Assembly: GCF_021462415.1 (NCBI RefSeq)
Contig: NZ_JAKEDS010000003.1
Span: 462,743 to 526,742, forward strand
DNA length: 64,000 nt
Direction: 5' to 3'
From: Rhodohalobacter sp. 614A
Lineage (GTDB): Bacteria > Bacteroidota > Rhodothermia > Balneolales > Balneolaceae
The stretch's first letter is position 1, and each line of letters opens with the position of its first letter. Below the pieces are notes generated by a model, which searched no databases, was not told where the DNA came from, and was given only the letters and a program-made list of their open reading frames with translations. Positions 1 to 9,288 of this stretch are shown one piece after another. A program made the translations under genes and the position numbers.

Positions 1-1057
1 GAAAAGGCTGATTCTGTTTCAACGTTTGAGTGGACACAGAATAAATTTTTTCACCCGGTTTCAGTGGAGATGAATTCGGATTTCCCTGAAGGTTAACCTT
101 ATTGGAAACAAACTTTTTGTTGGTTTTCCTGTCCCACAAAACTACATAACAAGTTGCGGGAAGCGGTTGACCGGCCCGTCTTGCAAATGAAAAGTTTTGA
201 AGGTTCTCGTTCTTTCCAAATCCGCAATATCCGTACAGTTTCTGCCCCTCATCATCAAAAATATCCACCCAGGTACGCGATGCCCTGGTATTTCGGCCAC
301 AAGGTGGCAATTCCGGAGAAGCACTAAAAAGGCCGTCCGAAAAGGCATCCCAGTTTCTGATCGACAAGTGTATCCTTGTAAAATTTGTACCCCGAATATT
401 TGTGTTCTCTTTCTTTGTAAAATGAAGAACCGGTTTGGGATCTGCCGTATTTTTGCCGGCCCCGGAATACATGGGTGTGGCTACAGAAACCGTTCTTGCA
501 ATTTCCATCCTGCACCCATATTCGCTGTCGGATATTGCTGCACAAACCTGGCTGAATTCATTGAATGTTGAGACTCTCAGTGTTGCATCAAATCCATGTT
601 CCGTATTTAAAACTTCTGTAAAAGGTAATTTCTTTTCGATGCTTGTTCCGGGCACTGTAAACAGCAAACTGATCGCGGTTTTGTGGTCCATCGGAAGAGC
701 ACCATTCAGACGGTTCTTGAGTTCTTCAGGCGGAATCGTTTTTAATAAAACATTCAGAGAACCGCCTTCGCCATCCGTTGCTTCTTCTAGTTCAATTCGA
801 AGCTGTTGATTACCGGAAATTCGATGGACTTCAAAATCATACTGGGGTATATAAAGTTTTTTTGACGGGTTGGTATGATCGTTAAAAAGAATGGAATCAC
901 TGACTTTAGCAACATCTGCATATGGAACCTTAAGATCGGATTGTGCAGTCCCTTGCATGGTTAAAACCTTCGCGCGAAGAAGATTCGTATTTAACTTCAA
1001 AAACTTTTTTGTAGCTGAAGTATTAAGAGTCTTTCCCGCAAATCTGGTTGTTAACAT
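1..1057 (-). CDS. Hypothetical protein, 3' end outside window
   Basis: The reading frame is open from an ATG at 1057 down to the window edge (352 codons, no stop), so the C-terminus is missing. I do not recognise the family. There is no signal peptide or membrane segment in the visible part. The first ~200 residues look like a mixed alpha/beta soluble protein. Around residues 235-320 there is a compact segment rich in Cys, Pro and aromatic residues (ELPPCGRNTRASRTWVDI, then LYGYCGF, then a VVLWDRKTNKK stretch), which looks like a beta-sandwich module. A possible ribosome site (aaggga) lies about 11 bases before the ATG. Codon use looks like its neighbours. Function unknown. Confidence 0.6.
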   Translation of the reverse strand, partial: MLTTRFAGKTLNTSATKKFLKLNTNLLRAKVLTMQGTAQSDLKVPYADVAKVSDSILFNDHTNPSKKLYIPQYDFEVHRISGNQQLRIELEEATDGEGGSLNVLLKTIPPEELKNRLNGALPMDHKTAISLLFTVPGTSIEKKLPFTEVLNTEHGFDATLRVSTFNEFSQVCAAISDSEYGCRMEIARTVSVATPMYSGAGKNTADPKPVLHFTKKENTNIRGTNFTRIHLSIRNWDAFSDGLFSASPELPPCGRNTRASRTWVDIFDDEGQKLYGYCGFGKNENLQNFSFARRAGQPLPATCYVVLWDRKTNKKFVSNKVNLQGNPNSSPLKPGEKIYSVSTQTLKQNQPF

Positions 1058-1764
1058 AGAGACACCAATCCCTTAGTGGTTTTTTGATATTCCAATTCCA
1101 AGCTTTATATGGCGATTTTTAAGAAGTCAATGAATGGGATGCCAACTTCACCGAAGTGCTGAAAGCTAAATATTGCCCAACTCCGGAATAAGAGTTTTGG
1201 GCCTGCTATACCTGTATTAACCTACCTCAAGCTAAATCAATACTTTCTTTATTTTTTAATCGCCTTTATTCTCTTAATCTCTTAAGAAGGCTGGCTGCAA
1301 TCCTTGATTTTTTATTCAAAAATCTCTCAAAATTCGCCGGCAACTTCTTCACATTTAGCGGATTTTACCACTACTCCCATCAAGATTATTATTCTGAAGT
1401 TGTTGTGTGAAAAAGATGACGCCTTGAGTCGAATATATATATTCAGAGTTGCTTTGTCTACTTCTTTGTTAATTTTTTTTAATTTCCTTTTTGATGAGTA
1501 TTTCTCTTCTAACAGGCTCCCTGATACCTTGAAGAAAACTCTTCATATTTAATCTTAAAGAGATATTTCTCCATCCATTAAAATCAGTAACCTATTCGTA
1601 AACAAAGAGTTAAAGAAACAGTTTGATTTTGAAAAAATTGATCCAGACTAAAATTCTATCCATCAAACTTCTTCAAAAGAATCTATAGAATAGCATCAAC
1701 CGGAACGATTGAAAAAAGTTTTTTTATAAATGGAAAAAGATTCTGTGCTTGGAAATGCACGTTT
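1058..1764. other. Intergenic gap, no convincing gene
   Basis: About 700 bases separate the partial gene and the ABC exporter. The only open frame of note (1304-1552, + strand, 82 codons) is A/T-rich and has no recognisable motif, so I do not call it. A hairpin with arms gcccaact (1175-1182) and agttttgggc (1193-1202) is visible but has no clear U-tract. The stretch 1420-1700 is strongly A/T-rich. Confidence 0.5.
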
Positions 1765-3552
1765 TTACACTGCAATTTCACCGGATTGAACTTTCCAAAG
1801 CTGACGGTAAATTCCTTCTTTTGCGACCAAATCATCGTGAGTTCCCCACTCGGCAAGCTCTCCGTTTTCGAGTACAAAAATATGGTCGGCATGCCGAACT
1901 GTAGAAAGCCGATGAGCGATAATAATGGTCGTTCGATCCTTCGAAATTTTGTACAGTGATCGTTGGATAGCTGCTTCTGTTTCATTGTCTACAGCGGAAG
2001 TGGCTTCGTCTAAAATCAGGATTGGCGGATTTTTAAGAATAGCCCGCGCAATAGAGATCCTTTGCCGTTGACCACCCGATAATTTCTGTCCTCTTTCTCC
2101 AACAATGGTGTCATATCCATCATCCAGATCCATAATAAAATCGTGAGCTTCAGCCATATCTGCTGCCCGAATCACCTCTTCTTTGGATGCGCCAAAAGTG
2201 CCGTAACGAATATTTTCAATCACACTTCCATGAAAAAGAAAAACATCCTGGCTAACCAATCCGGCAGACTTAACAAGATCCTGAATTTTGTATTCTCTCA
2301 GGTCTCTGTCATCCAATAATATCTTTCCTCCGGTTACATCATAAAAGCGCATTAATAATTTAACCATACTGCTCTTTCCTGCACCGGTAGCGCCAACAAT
2401 TCCCACCGTTTCTCCGGCTCCGATTGTAAGGTTTAGCTTTTTCAAGACAGGCCCTCCGGTTCTGTACCGGAAGCTTACATCTTCAAATTTGTACTCACCT
2501 TCCACTTCTTCCGGTTTGATGGAAACCGTGCCATCCGGCAATTTTTCTTCCGTATTCAATAATCCCATAACCCGCCTGGTACTGGCCATGGCTCGCTGGT
2601 ACAAGTCGAATGTTTCGCCGAGACGTGTAAGCGGCCAAAGAAGACGTTGGGTGACAAAAATCAATACACTGTATAAACCTACTTCCATCTCTCCATCCAG
2701 GGTTTGGAATCCGGCAAAGATTAAAATGGCGATGAACCCGGCCATAATCAGCATTCGGATGAGAGGTACAAATGCAGAACTGAGACGAATTACATCCTGG
2801 TTGGCTTTTTTATACTGATCAGAAAGGTGTGCAATTCTCTGGTTTTCATGATCCTGCGCACCAAAACTTTTAATGGTGGTCATACCACCAAGGTTATTCA
2901 CCAATTGTGAACTGACCTCCCCGGCCTGATCCCTGACTTTGCTATATTTTGGTGCAAGTTTCTTTTGAAACCAAACGGATCCCCAAATAATAAACGGCAT
3001 TGGCAACAGGGCCATCCAACCAATCTCCGGTGCTGAAAAAATAAAAATAGACCCAATCACAACAACTGTGATAAAAACCTGGATCAGATCATTGGCCCCG
3101 TGATCAAGAAATCGTTCAAGCTGGTTTACATCGTCATTTAAAATAGCAATCAAATCACCAGACGAGCGGTCTTCAAAATAAGCCAGTTCCTGCTCCTGGA
3201 GATGGCTGTAGGCATCTGTCCTGAGATTGTCTTGTGTGAACTGAGCCAGATCTCGCCAATAGATTTTGAACGTGTATTCGAAAATTGATTCCAGAACCCA
3301 TACCACCACTGTAACACCTGCTAAAAAAAGCAATTGATCGGCCGGATCGGGTATTCCATACCTTCCAAGCAGGCTCTCCTGTCCTTCCACTACAATATCA
3401 ACCGCTACCCCGATGAGAATTGGCGGAGCGAGGTCAAATAACTTATTAAGTACAGAAAAAAGTGTTGCCAGTGAAACTTTCTTTCGATAGGGCCTGAGAT
3501 AAGAAAGCAACTGAACAAGAGGGTGCCTGCCCGTATCGGAGGTATTTTGCAT
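1765..3552 (-). CDS. ABC exporter, fused permease/ATPase (MsbA-like)
   Basis: This 595-residue half-transporter has the type I exporter layout: a membrane domain in residues ~1-320 and a nucleotide-binding domain in ~350-590. The ATPase motifs are complete: Walker A GATGAGKSS near 387-395, signature LSGGQ near 491-495, Walker B ILILDEATSAVD near 511-522, and the switch His (IIAHRLS) near 547. It should act as a homodimer in the inner membrane. Lipid or drug export is the usual role; the substrate cannot be read from the sequence. The frame extends 4 codons upstream to a TTG, but ATG at 3552 fits the family better. It stands alone, on the same strand as the glycosyltransferase pair upstream. 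Confidence 0.93.
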   Translation of the reverse strand: MQNTSDTGRHPLVQLLSYLRPYRKKVSLATLFSVLNKLFDLAPPILIGVAVDIVVEGQESLLGRYGIPDPADQLLFLAGVTVVVWVLESIFEYTFKIYWRDLAQFTQDNLRTDAYSHLQEQELAYFEDRSSGDLIAILNDDVNQLERFLDHGANDLIQVFITVVVIGSIFIFSAPEIGWMALLPMPFIIWGSVWFQKKLAPKYSKVRDQAGEVSSQLVNNLGGMTTIKSFGAQDHENQRIAHLSDQYKKANQDVIRLSSAFVPLIRMLIMAGFIAILIFAGFQTLDGEMEVGLYSVLIFVTQRLLWPLTRLGETFDLYQRAMASTRRVMGLLNTEEKLPDGTVSIKPEEVEGEYKFEDVSFRYRTGGPVLKKLNLTIGAGETVGIVGATGAGKSSMVKLLMRFYDVTGGKILLDDRDLREYKIQDLVKSAGLVSQDVFLFHGSVIENIRYGTFGASKEEVIRAADMAEAHDFIMDLDDGYDTIVGERGQKLSGGQRQRISIARAILKNPPILILDEATSAVDNETEAAIQRSLYKISKDRTTIIIAHRLSTVRHADHIFVLENGELAEWGTHDDLVAKEGIYRQLWKVQSGEIAV

Positions 3553-3791
3553 TGTGTAAATCAATTAGGTAAAACGAGAAGCCTGTAGATGTCATCGCAT
3601 GCCTCATCGTCAGATATTTTATGAAGCCTTAAATTTAACAAGTCATCCGATGACTTTCGAATTGTTTTATTCTATGGATGGAATAGCAGTCACTCCTTTC
3701 CTCCAAAGATTTTAAAATCTTGAACTTCAAGAAATATTCCGAGAGAATGATCAGGAGATCGTTTCATTTTATTCGCATTGGTATAGGTACG

Positions 3792-4616
3792 TCAGCTCTT
3801 CCTTGCCAATGCGTAAATACCGGTTCCCTTCTCATTTCTGGTGTAAAGATCGGCGAAATTCATAAGCAGGCAAACCGGCATCACGACAGGATAGTAAATC
3901 AACAATGGCAAAACAGCCAATAGTTTGATATTTGTAAACCAGATCATGGGCCATTTAACGGACAGAACCCATGCGGCATGTCCCCAGAAACCATATGTAT
4001 AATGCGGCTTTACGGAGCTTAAACCTGCCGACTCCAACTTGGCCGTAATTTCTTCTTTTGAATAACCCGTTCGTGCATGTTCGCCCACAAAAGAGTCGTC
4101 TTCATCTGCATCCTCTTCGGAATAATGAGAGGGTGAATGCATTAAAAAATGACCGCCATTCTTCAGGCCACTTTGAAGATTTCGCATCACAGTCACATCA
4201 TCTTCGATGTGTTCCAGAACATCAATACAAATGACGAAATCAAACTTTTCTTCGGAAGAAAATTCAAGCAGATCGGCTTCATAAAATTGAATTCTGTCCT
4301 TTGTAACATCATCCCGAAAATAATGCCGGTTGTCCTCCAGATAATCCTCCTTTACATCGATGGAGTGAACTTTAACATTCTTGAACTGACTAAGAATAAA
4401 CCGGTCGTACTGACCAAACCCGCAGCCGGCGTCCAGCAATTTCCATTCTCCTTTTTGATCCATCTTTTTACCCATTTCCCTGAGAATTCTTCGGATGTGC
4501 CAGCTTCGCAGGAAAAACAGATCAAGCACAAAATAGAAGATTCTTCTTAGCCATCTCGAATGTCGAATAATTCCGGCAAAGCGATCTTTTACCGGATCAT
4601 AGGCAATTTTACTCAT
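3792..4616 (-). CDS. Class I SAM-dependent methyltransferase with C-terminal membrane segment
   Basis: A 274-residue protein with the AdoMet-binding motif LLDAGCGFGQYD near residues 60-71 and a CIDVLEHIED motif near 130, typical of class I methyltransferases. A hydrophobic stretch near residues 220-255 (LLAVLPLLIYYPVVMPVCLL) suggests membrane attachment, so the acceptor may be a lipid-linked product. The start ATG (4616) overlaps the stop of the upstream glycosyltransferase by four bases, so the two are translationally coupled and probably work in one pathway. The substrate is not known. Confidence 0.85.
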   Translation of the reverse strand: MSKIAYDPVKDRFAGIIRHSRWLRRIFYFVLDLFFLRSWHIRRILREMGKKMDQKGEWKLLDAGCGFGQYDRFILSQFKNVKVHSIDVKEDYLEDNRHYFRDDVTKDRIQFYEADLLEFSSEEKFDFVICIDVLEHIEDDVTVMRNLQSGLKNGGHFLMHSPSHYSEEDADEDDSFVGEHARTGYSKEEITAKLESAGLSSVKPHYTYGFWGHAAWVLSVKWPMIWFTNIKLLAVLPLLIYYPVVMPVCLLMNFADLYTRNEKGTGIYALARKS

Positions 4617-5569
4617 AATCCTTTCTTCTCTTGAATCCCCGGCTTTTCCTTTTTCACTTGTCTCTGATTGTATATTTCGCCAAGAAATCCGATCGAGAAA
4701 AATTGTACACCCAGCAAAATCAAAAGAACGCCCAGGAAAAGAAGCGGCCTGTTGCTCAACGGTTCGTTATAAAAAATCTTCAAATAGCTAAGCCAACCGC
4801 TAACGCCAACACCCAATATCAAAAAAAGGACTCCCATGGAACCAAAAAAATGCATCGGCTGCCGCATATATCGGTTTACAAAGAGAAGCGTAACCAAGTC
4901 TAAAAAACCATGGAGAAATCGGGATATACCAAACTTGGTACTCCCGTATTTTCGCGGATGATGTTTAACAACTTTCTCGCCAATATTGTTGAATCCTTTC
5001 CATTTGGCAAGCAAGGGCACATACCGGTGCATTTCTCCATAAAGATAAATACTATCGGTTACTTCTTTGCGGTATGCTTTCAATCCACAGTTAAAATCAT
5101 GCAATTTGATACCGGTTGTGAAACGGGTCACCGCATTAAAAAAACGGGACGGAACGGTTTTGGTTATAGGATCGTGGCGTACTTTTTTCCAGCCGCTCAC
5201 AAGGTCGTATCCTTCTTTCAGCATTTCGATCAAAGCGGGGATTTCATTTGGATCGTCCTGCAAATCGGCATCCAACGTAATAACAAAATTACCTTTCGCT
5301 TCTTCAAACCCTGTCTGAAGGGCATCGCTCTTCCCGTAATTCCTTCGAAATTTTATCCCTTTTACACAAGAATATTGTTGATTTAGCTTTGTAATCACTT
5401 TCCAGGAAGAATCTGTGGAACCATCATCTATAAAAATGATTTCATAAGTATAGTCTGCCAATGCATCAGCAACCCGGCTGGCAAGTTCTGATATGGATTG
5501 ATCCTCGTTATAAAGAGGAACGACCACGCTGACATCCACAGAGGTAGAATTTTTCAAGTTTTTATTCAT
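4613..5569 (-). CDS. Family 2 glycosyltransferase, DPM1/ArnC-like, membrane-anchored
   Basis: A 318-residue GT-A enzyme. VSVVVPLYNE opens the fold at residues 13-22, and the metal/nucleotide-binding motif is DADLQDD at 100-106. Two hydrophobic helices near 237-262 and 275-297 place it at the cytoplasmic membrane, as in polyprenyl-phosphate mannose/glucose or aminoarabinose transferases. The likely reaction is transfer of a sugar from a nucleotide donor to polyprenyl phosphate. It is followed by a methyltransferase with ATGA overlap. The donor sugar is not determinable. Confidence 0.9.
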   Translation of the reverse strand: MNKNLKNSTSVDVSVVVPLYNEDQSISELASRVADALADYTYEIIFIDDGSTDSSWKVITKLNQQYSCVKGIKFRRNYGKSDALQTGFEEAKGNFVITLDADLQDDPNEIPALIEMLKEGYDLVSGWKKVRHDPITKTVPSRFFNAVTRFTTGIKLHDFNCGLKAYRKEVTDSIYLYGEMHRYVPLLAKWKGFNNIGEKVVKHHPRKYGSTKFGISRFLHGFLDLVTLLFVNRYMRQPMHFFGSMGVLFLILGVGVSGWLSYLKIFYNEPLSNRPLLFLGVLLILLGVQFFSIGFLGEIYNQRQVKKEKPGIQEKKGL

Positions 5570-5678
5570 ACATTAAATACCGTCAAATAGCATTGCAAGA
5601 AATTAAAAATGCCGTTACGCTTGTTGATGGTCAACCTGAAGGTAAACGCTGAAACAGAAAATAATAGATTTCGACGCC

Positions 5679-6014
5679 ATGAAGAAACTGTATTATTCAA
5701 TTGGAGAGGTTAGTGAAATCACATCGGTAGAACCGCATGTTCTCAGATACTGGGAAACCATCTTCAAAGATCTTTCTCCCCGAAAGAATAAAGCAGGAAA
5801 CCGAACCTACCGCGAACAGGATATTACGTTAATTTTAAAGCTGAAAGAGCTGGTTCAAAATAAAAAATACAGTACAGCCGGAGCTCAAAAAATTCTCGAA
5901 GAGCAAAAATCGAAAGACGAAACATCCCTGGAAAGCTCCAAACTGCCTGCTGAAACCCGGAAAGATTTGAGTGAAGTCCGCGTATTTCTTGAAAAGCTGA
6001 TGGAGAAGTTGTAA
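5679..6014 (+). CDS. Small MerR-family transcriptional regulator
   Basis: A 111-residue protein whose first ~70 residues form a MerR winged helix-turn-helix: YSIGEVSEITSVEPHVLRYW, then the wing residues RKNKAGNRTYRE. The tail is a short charged helix rather than a ligand-binding domain, and there are no cysteines for metal sensing. Such short MerR proteins are common in this group of bacteria and their ligands are mostly unknown. It is divergent from the glycosyltransferase pair and lies 138 bases ahead of the haem O synthase gene. Confidence 0.88.
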   Translation: MKKLYYSIGEVSEITSVEPHVLRYWETIFKDLSPRKNKAGNRTYREQDITLILKLKELVQNKKYSTAGAQKILEEQKSKDETSLESSKLPAETRKDLSEVRVFLEKLMEKL

Positions 6015-6152
6015 CGATTAATTCTGAATAATTGAACATCCTCTCTCCTTTACACTGAGAGCCAAATCTTGAATCCGAAATCTTAAACTTTGGGGTAACA
6101 TCTCAACTTCAGAATCGTTATTTTTAGCGCGATTAATTTTTCCCGTAGTTGA

Positions 6153-7058
6153 ATGAACAATAGCATAACCAAAAACTTTTCGCTCAAAGAAGTTCTGGGC
6201 AACCTGAGCGACTATTACGAACTCACCAAACCCGGAATTACCTTAACGGTTGTTTCCAGTATGATGATCGGTTTCCTGATGGGATCGGCTGGAAGTGTGA
6301 ATTTTGTAAATATGATTCATGCCATTGTTGGAACGTACCTGATTGCCGCCGGAACCGCTGCACATAATATGTTCCTGGAACGTGATCTGGACGGAATTAT
6401 GAAGCGAACGAGCAAACGTCCAATTCCGGCCAATCGCCTGGAGCCTTGGCAAGGTTTATTCTTCTCGATGGGGCTGATTCTTTTTGGACTGGTTTACCTG
6501 TTGTTTATGGTAAATATCGTAGCCGGAATGGTTTCACTTGCAACCACAGTTATTTACCTCTACGCTTACACTCCCCTCAAACGGATTTCTGCACTTAATG
6601 TATTTGTTGGAGCCATTCCCGGGGCTTTGCCTGTAGTTGGCGGATGGGCCGCTGCAACCGGAACGGTTTTTGAACATGGCATGTGGATTCTCTTTGGAGT
6701 CGTTTACTGCTGGCAGATTCCTCACGTTATGGCGATTGCCTGGGTTTGCAAGGATGATTATGAACATGCCGGGTTTAAAATGCTTCCCAAGAATGACCCA
6801 CATGGGCTAAAAGCGTCACTTTGGATTATTGTCCCGCTGCTCATCCTCATACCAACCGTCTACAAACTTTATGTAATGGAATTGGTTAGCTGGCTGTATC
6901 TCGGCGGATCTCTGCTTACTACCCTTGGATATCTTTACTACGGAATTAGGTTCATCATTTCGCGGGATAAGGCTGCTGCAAAATCCCTGATGCTTGCTTC
7001 ATTTGTGTACCTGCCTCTCATCTGGATTTTTATTTTTACCGATTGGATGATTCTGTAA
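6153..7058 (+). CDS. ctaB: Protohaem IX farnesyltransferase (haem O synthase)
   Basis: A 301-residue polytopic UbiA-family prenyltransferase. It adds the farnesyl chain to haem B to give haem O for haem-copper oxidases. The first Asp-rich/Arg motif is seen near residues 76-94 (ERDLDGIMKRTSKRP), and the second conserved loop is YTPLKRIS near 138. About nine membrane helices are predicted. Other cytochrome oxidase genes are not next to it, so it stands alone here. Length is normal for the family. Confidence 0.95.
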   Translation: MNNSITKNFSLKEVLGNLSDYYELTKPGITLTVVSSMMIGFLMGSAGSVNFVNMIHAIVGTYLIAAGTAAHNMFLERDLDGIMKRTSKRPIPANRLEPWQGLFFSMGLILFGLVYLLFMVNIVAGMVSLATTVIYLYAYTPLKRISALNVFVGAIPGALPVVGGWAAATGTVFEHGMWILFGVVYCWQIPHVMAIAWVCKDDYEHAGFKMLPKNDPHGLKASLWIIVPLLILIPTVYKLYVMELVSWLYLGGSLLTTLGYLYYGIRFIISRDKAAAKSLMLASFVYLPLIWIFIFTDWMIL

Positions 7059-7075
7059 TTCTGATCTGAGTCAGC

Positions 7076-8578
7076 TCACTTGAACTTTCCTTTCAATACC
7101 TCTGCCAAATAACAGGAAAGGGATACAATCAAATGCGTTGGATTTTCCACACTACTGGTTGGGAAAACAGAACTCCCGGTAACAAAAAGATTGGGAATAC
7201 CCATCACGTTTAGTTCCTTATCAACTACAGCTTTCTCTTTCTGATTCGAATACCTTGTCCCTCCCATAATATGAGAAGCATCGGTATAATTAGCAGATTG
7301 TGAAAGATGCTCCGGGTTGTATTCCAAAACACCGCCCAGATCTGATATTTTCTTCTTAAGAGATTCAAAAAAGTTAACCACTTCGCTCAGTTCATCCGGA
7401 TGAAGATTGTTGATTAATGCTGGACTTTGAAGACCATTTCTGTCCCTTTCTTCAGCCAGAATGAGCTGATTTTCATATCTCGGACGTTGCTCACAATATG
7501 TCATTAAATGATAAACCGGTGAAGAATCCCGATTAAAATATCCTCGTAATGTGTTTTCCAAAAAATCACTTTTCCGGATAATGGGAAGCCTCGCCATTTC
7601 ATTTGCAAGCATTCTCAGAAATCCCCGTTCTCTCAGAATCAGTCGTTTTGATGATACCTGGAATGATGAAACCGAAATCTTATTCATCCAAACGGTTGCC
7701 CGATTGCCAGACCTCATAATATTGCTATACACTCTTGTTTCACCCGGCTGATTCCGGATTCCACTTTTACAGATACCATAATTTCCGGACTTCAACTGAT
7801 AGTTATCTATCAAAAATGAACGGGATTTGTTTAAAATTGTACCGTGCCACACCCGCGGATGGTCCATCACATATTTGCCAGCATTTTTTAGAAACGAATC
7901 CTTCCTCCCCTGAATCTGATTCTTCATTATTAAAAGCATTCGGGCATTTTCGATAGCTCCCATCGCAAATACAAAACAACGGGATTGAATAACGCTTCTC
8001 TCGTTTTTCTGATTTACAAAGGCGAGGGTTTTGATGCGATCACCGGTAAAGTCAGTAGAACCCACACAAGTTAAAAACTGGAAAATTCGAACATTCTCAT
8101 AACTTTTTATGATTTTTGATTTGGCATTAAACCGCTCAGTCTTGTGTGCCCAATAAGCAACCAATTCGTTATCAGAATTTGCACGTTCTCCGGCAAACCC
8201 GGGCTTCATTCCGAAAAGTCGAAATGCATCATCATAAAATGGTAAAACGACATCTTTTAAATCGCCCCATTCTGAATCCAGAACCGGATCAAACCGAAAG
8301 GGAACAACTCTTCCCACCCATAAATTTGCCGTTCCGCCGATCTGCCTGTTCCGCCGGCTTTCCTTATCTCTATATATAAAATTTGACTGAACACGCAGTG
8401 TATTAAGTTCGTTAGCCTTCTTGCTAAACTCTTTTCCACCACTCTCAACGATAATTACATCCAGCCCCGAATCAGCAAGTTTTGACGCCAGTGTAACGCC
8501 CGCCGGTCCGGCACCCACAATGCAGACATCCGAATGGATGGTTTCCTGATGAACAGTATTGCAGTCAAAAATTTTCAT
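7076..8578 (-). CDS. GMC-family FAD-dependent oxidoreductase
   Basis: A 500-residue flavoprotein. The Rossmann FAD motif VGAGPAGVTLASKL lies at residues ~21-34, followed by VIIVESGG. The C-terminus has the GMC signature region: ASHIMGGTRYS, then LFVTGSSVFPTSSVENPTHL with the conserved Asn-Pro-Thr. The family oxidises alcohols of sugars, sterols and other compounds; the substrate is unknown. It is the last gene of a three-gene minus-strand group with a methyltransferase and a glycosyltransferase, which suggests modification of a glycan or lipid-linked sugar. The spacing to the upstream methyltransferase is only six bases. Confidence 0.87.
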   Translation of the reverse strand: MKIFDCNTVHQETIHSDVCIVGAGPAGVTLASKLADSGLDVIIVESGGKEFSKKANELNTLRVQSNFIYRDKESRRNRQIGGTANLWVGRVVPFRFDPVLDSEWGDLKDVVLPFYDDAFRLFGMKPGFAGERANSDNELVAYWAHKTERFNAKSKIIKSYENVRIFQFLTCVGSTDFTGDRIKTLAFVNQKNERSVIQSRCFVFAMGAIENARMLLIMKNQIQGRKDSFLKNAGKYVMDHPRVWHGTILNKSRSFLIDNYQLKSGNYGICKSGIRNQPGETRVYSNIMRSGNRATVWMNKISVSSFQVSSKRLILRERGFLRMLANEMARLPIIRKSDFLENTLRGYFNRDSSPVYHLMTYCEQRPRYENQLILAEERDRNGLQSPALINNLHPDELSEVVNFFESLKKKISDLGGVLEYNPEHLSQSANYTDASHIMGGTRYSNQKEKAVVDKELNVMGIPNLFVTGSSVFPTSSVENPTHLIVSLSCYLAEVLKGKFK

Positions 8579-8584
8579 TCAACT

Positions 8585-9286
8585 TTACTTGGTGCCGATA
8601 ATCCAGATATTGGAAGGCATCATGCTGTCAATTTGCCTCTCTTCATCAAAACGGTGCCCGTCATACTGTTTGTTTACAAGCACATCCAACAACGGCAGCG
8701 ACCACGCCAGAAGTTCTAAAAACGGCTTAAATATAATGTTAATTCGTGATTGAAGAAGAATTCTCTGGCATAGAATTCCCAATGTACGAAAAGGTCCACA
8801 CGAACCTTTGATCTCAAGATCACGCCATTCAAATTTTTCCATCAAAACCCTTGCCCCATAATGAGTAACATGAAAGTAGTTTTCCGGCCCACGATGAATT
8901 GAAAAAACGCTACTGGCGGCAATGTAAACTTTTCCACCTGGCTTCAATGCTTCATGACATTTCCCAATCAGCCTAGAAGGATCTTTCATGTGCTCCAGAA
9001 GTCCCATACAAATAACGGAGTCATATGCATCCGTCGGGAAGTCATCGAAATAGGCGAGGTATTTATCTGTATCAAAAAGATGATGCGGCATTTCATCGTA
9101 CTCTTCCAGTACTTTGTCATGATCGAATTCACTAAAAACCACAAGTGATTTTCCCCTTGGATCAATCAATTCAGAGAATCGTTCAAGATCTTTGGCGGTA
9201 ATCTTTTTTTTGATAAACAGATGCTTATCCGACAGATACTTTATTTTTTTCAAATAGTACTTAAAATCTTTCTCTGTATCTGCCAT
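8585..9286 (-). CDS. SAM-dependent methyltransferase, type 11-like
   Basis: A 233-residue protein. The region around DSVICMGLLEHMKDPSRL, followed by CHEALKPGGKVYI, is the typical post-motif of class I methyltransferases. The N-terminal glycine-rich motif is weak (KSLVVFSEFDHD), so SAM binding may be atypical. I chose the ATG at 9286, two bases after the stop of the upstream gene; a TTG two codons earlier (9292) would overlap that stop. It probably acts with the adjacent glycosyltransferase and GMC oxidoreductase on one glycan. Confidence 0.72.
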   Translation of the reverse strand: MADTEKDFKYYLKKIKYLSDKHLFIKKKITAKDLERFSELIDPRGKSLVVFSEFDHDKVLEEYDEMPHHLFDTDKYLAYFDDFPTDAYDSVICMGLLEHMKDPSRLIGKCHEALKPGGKVYIAASSVFSIHRGPENYFHVTHYGARVLMEKFEWRDLEIKGSCGPFRTLGILCQRILLQSRINIIFKPFLELLAWSLPLLDVLVNKQYDGHRFDEERQIDSMMPSNIWIIGTK

Positions 9287-9288
9287 GC

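Noticed and set aside
1304-1552. 82-codon frame on + strand
   Set aside because: A/T-rich, no motif, no ribosome site, in a non-coding-looking gap.
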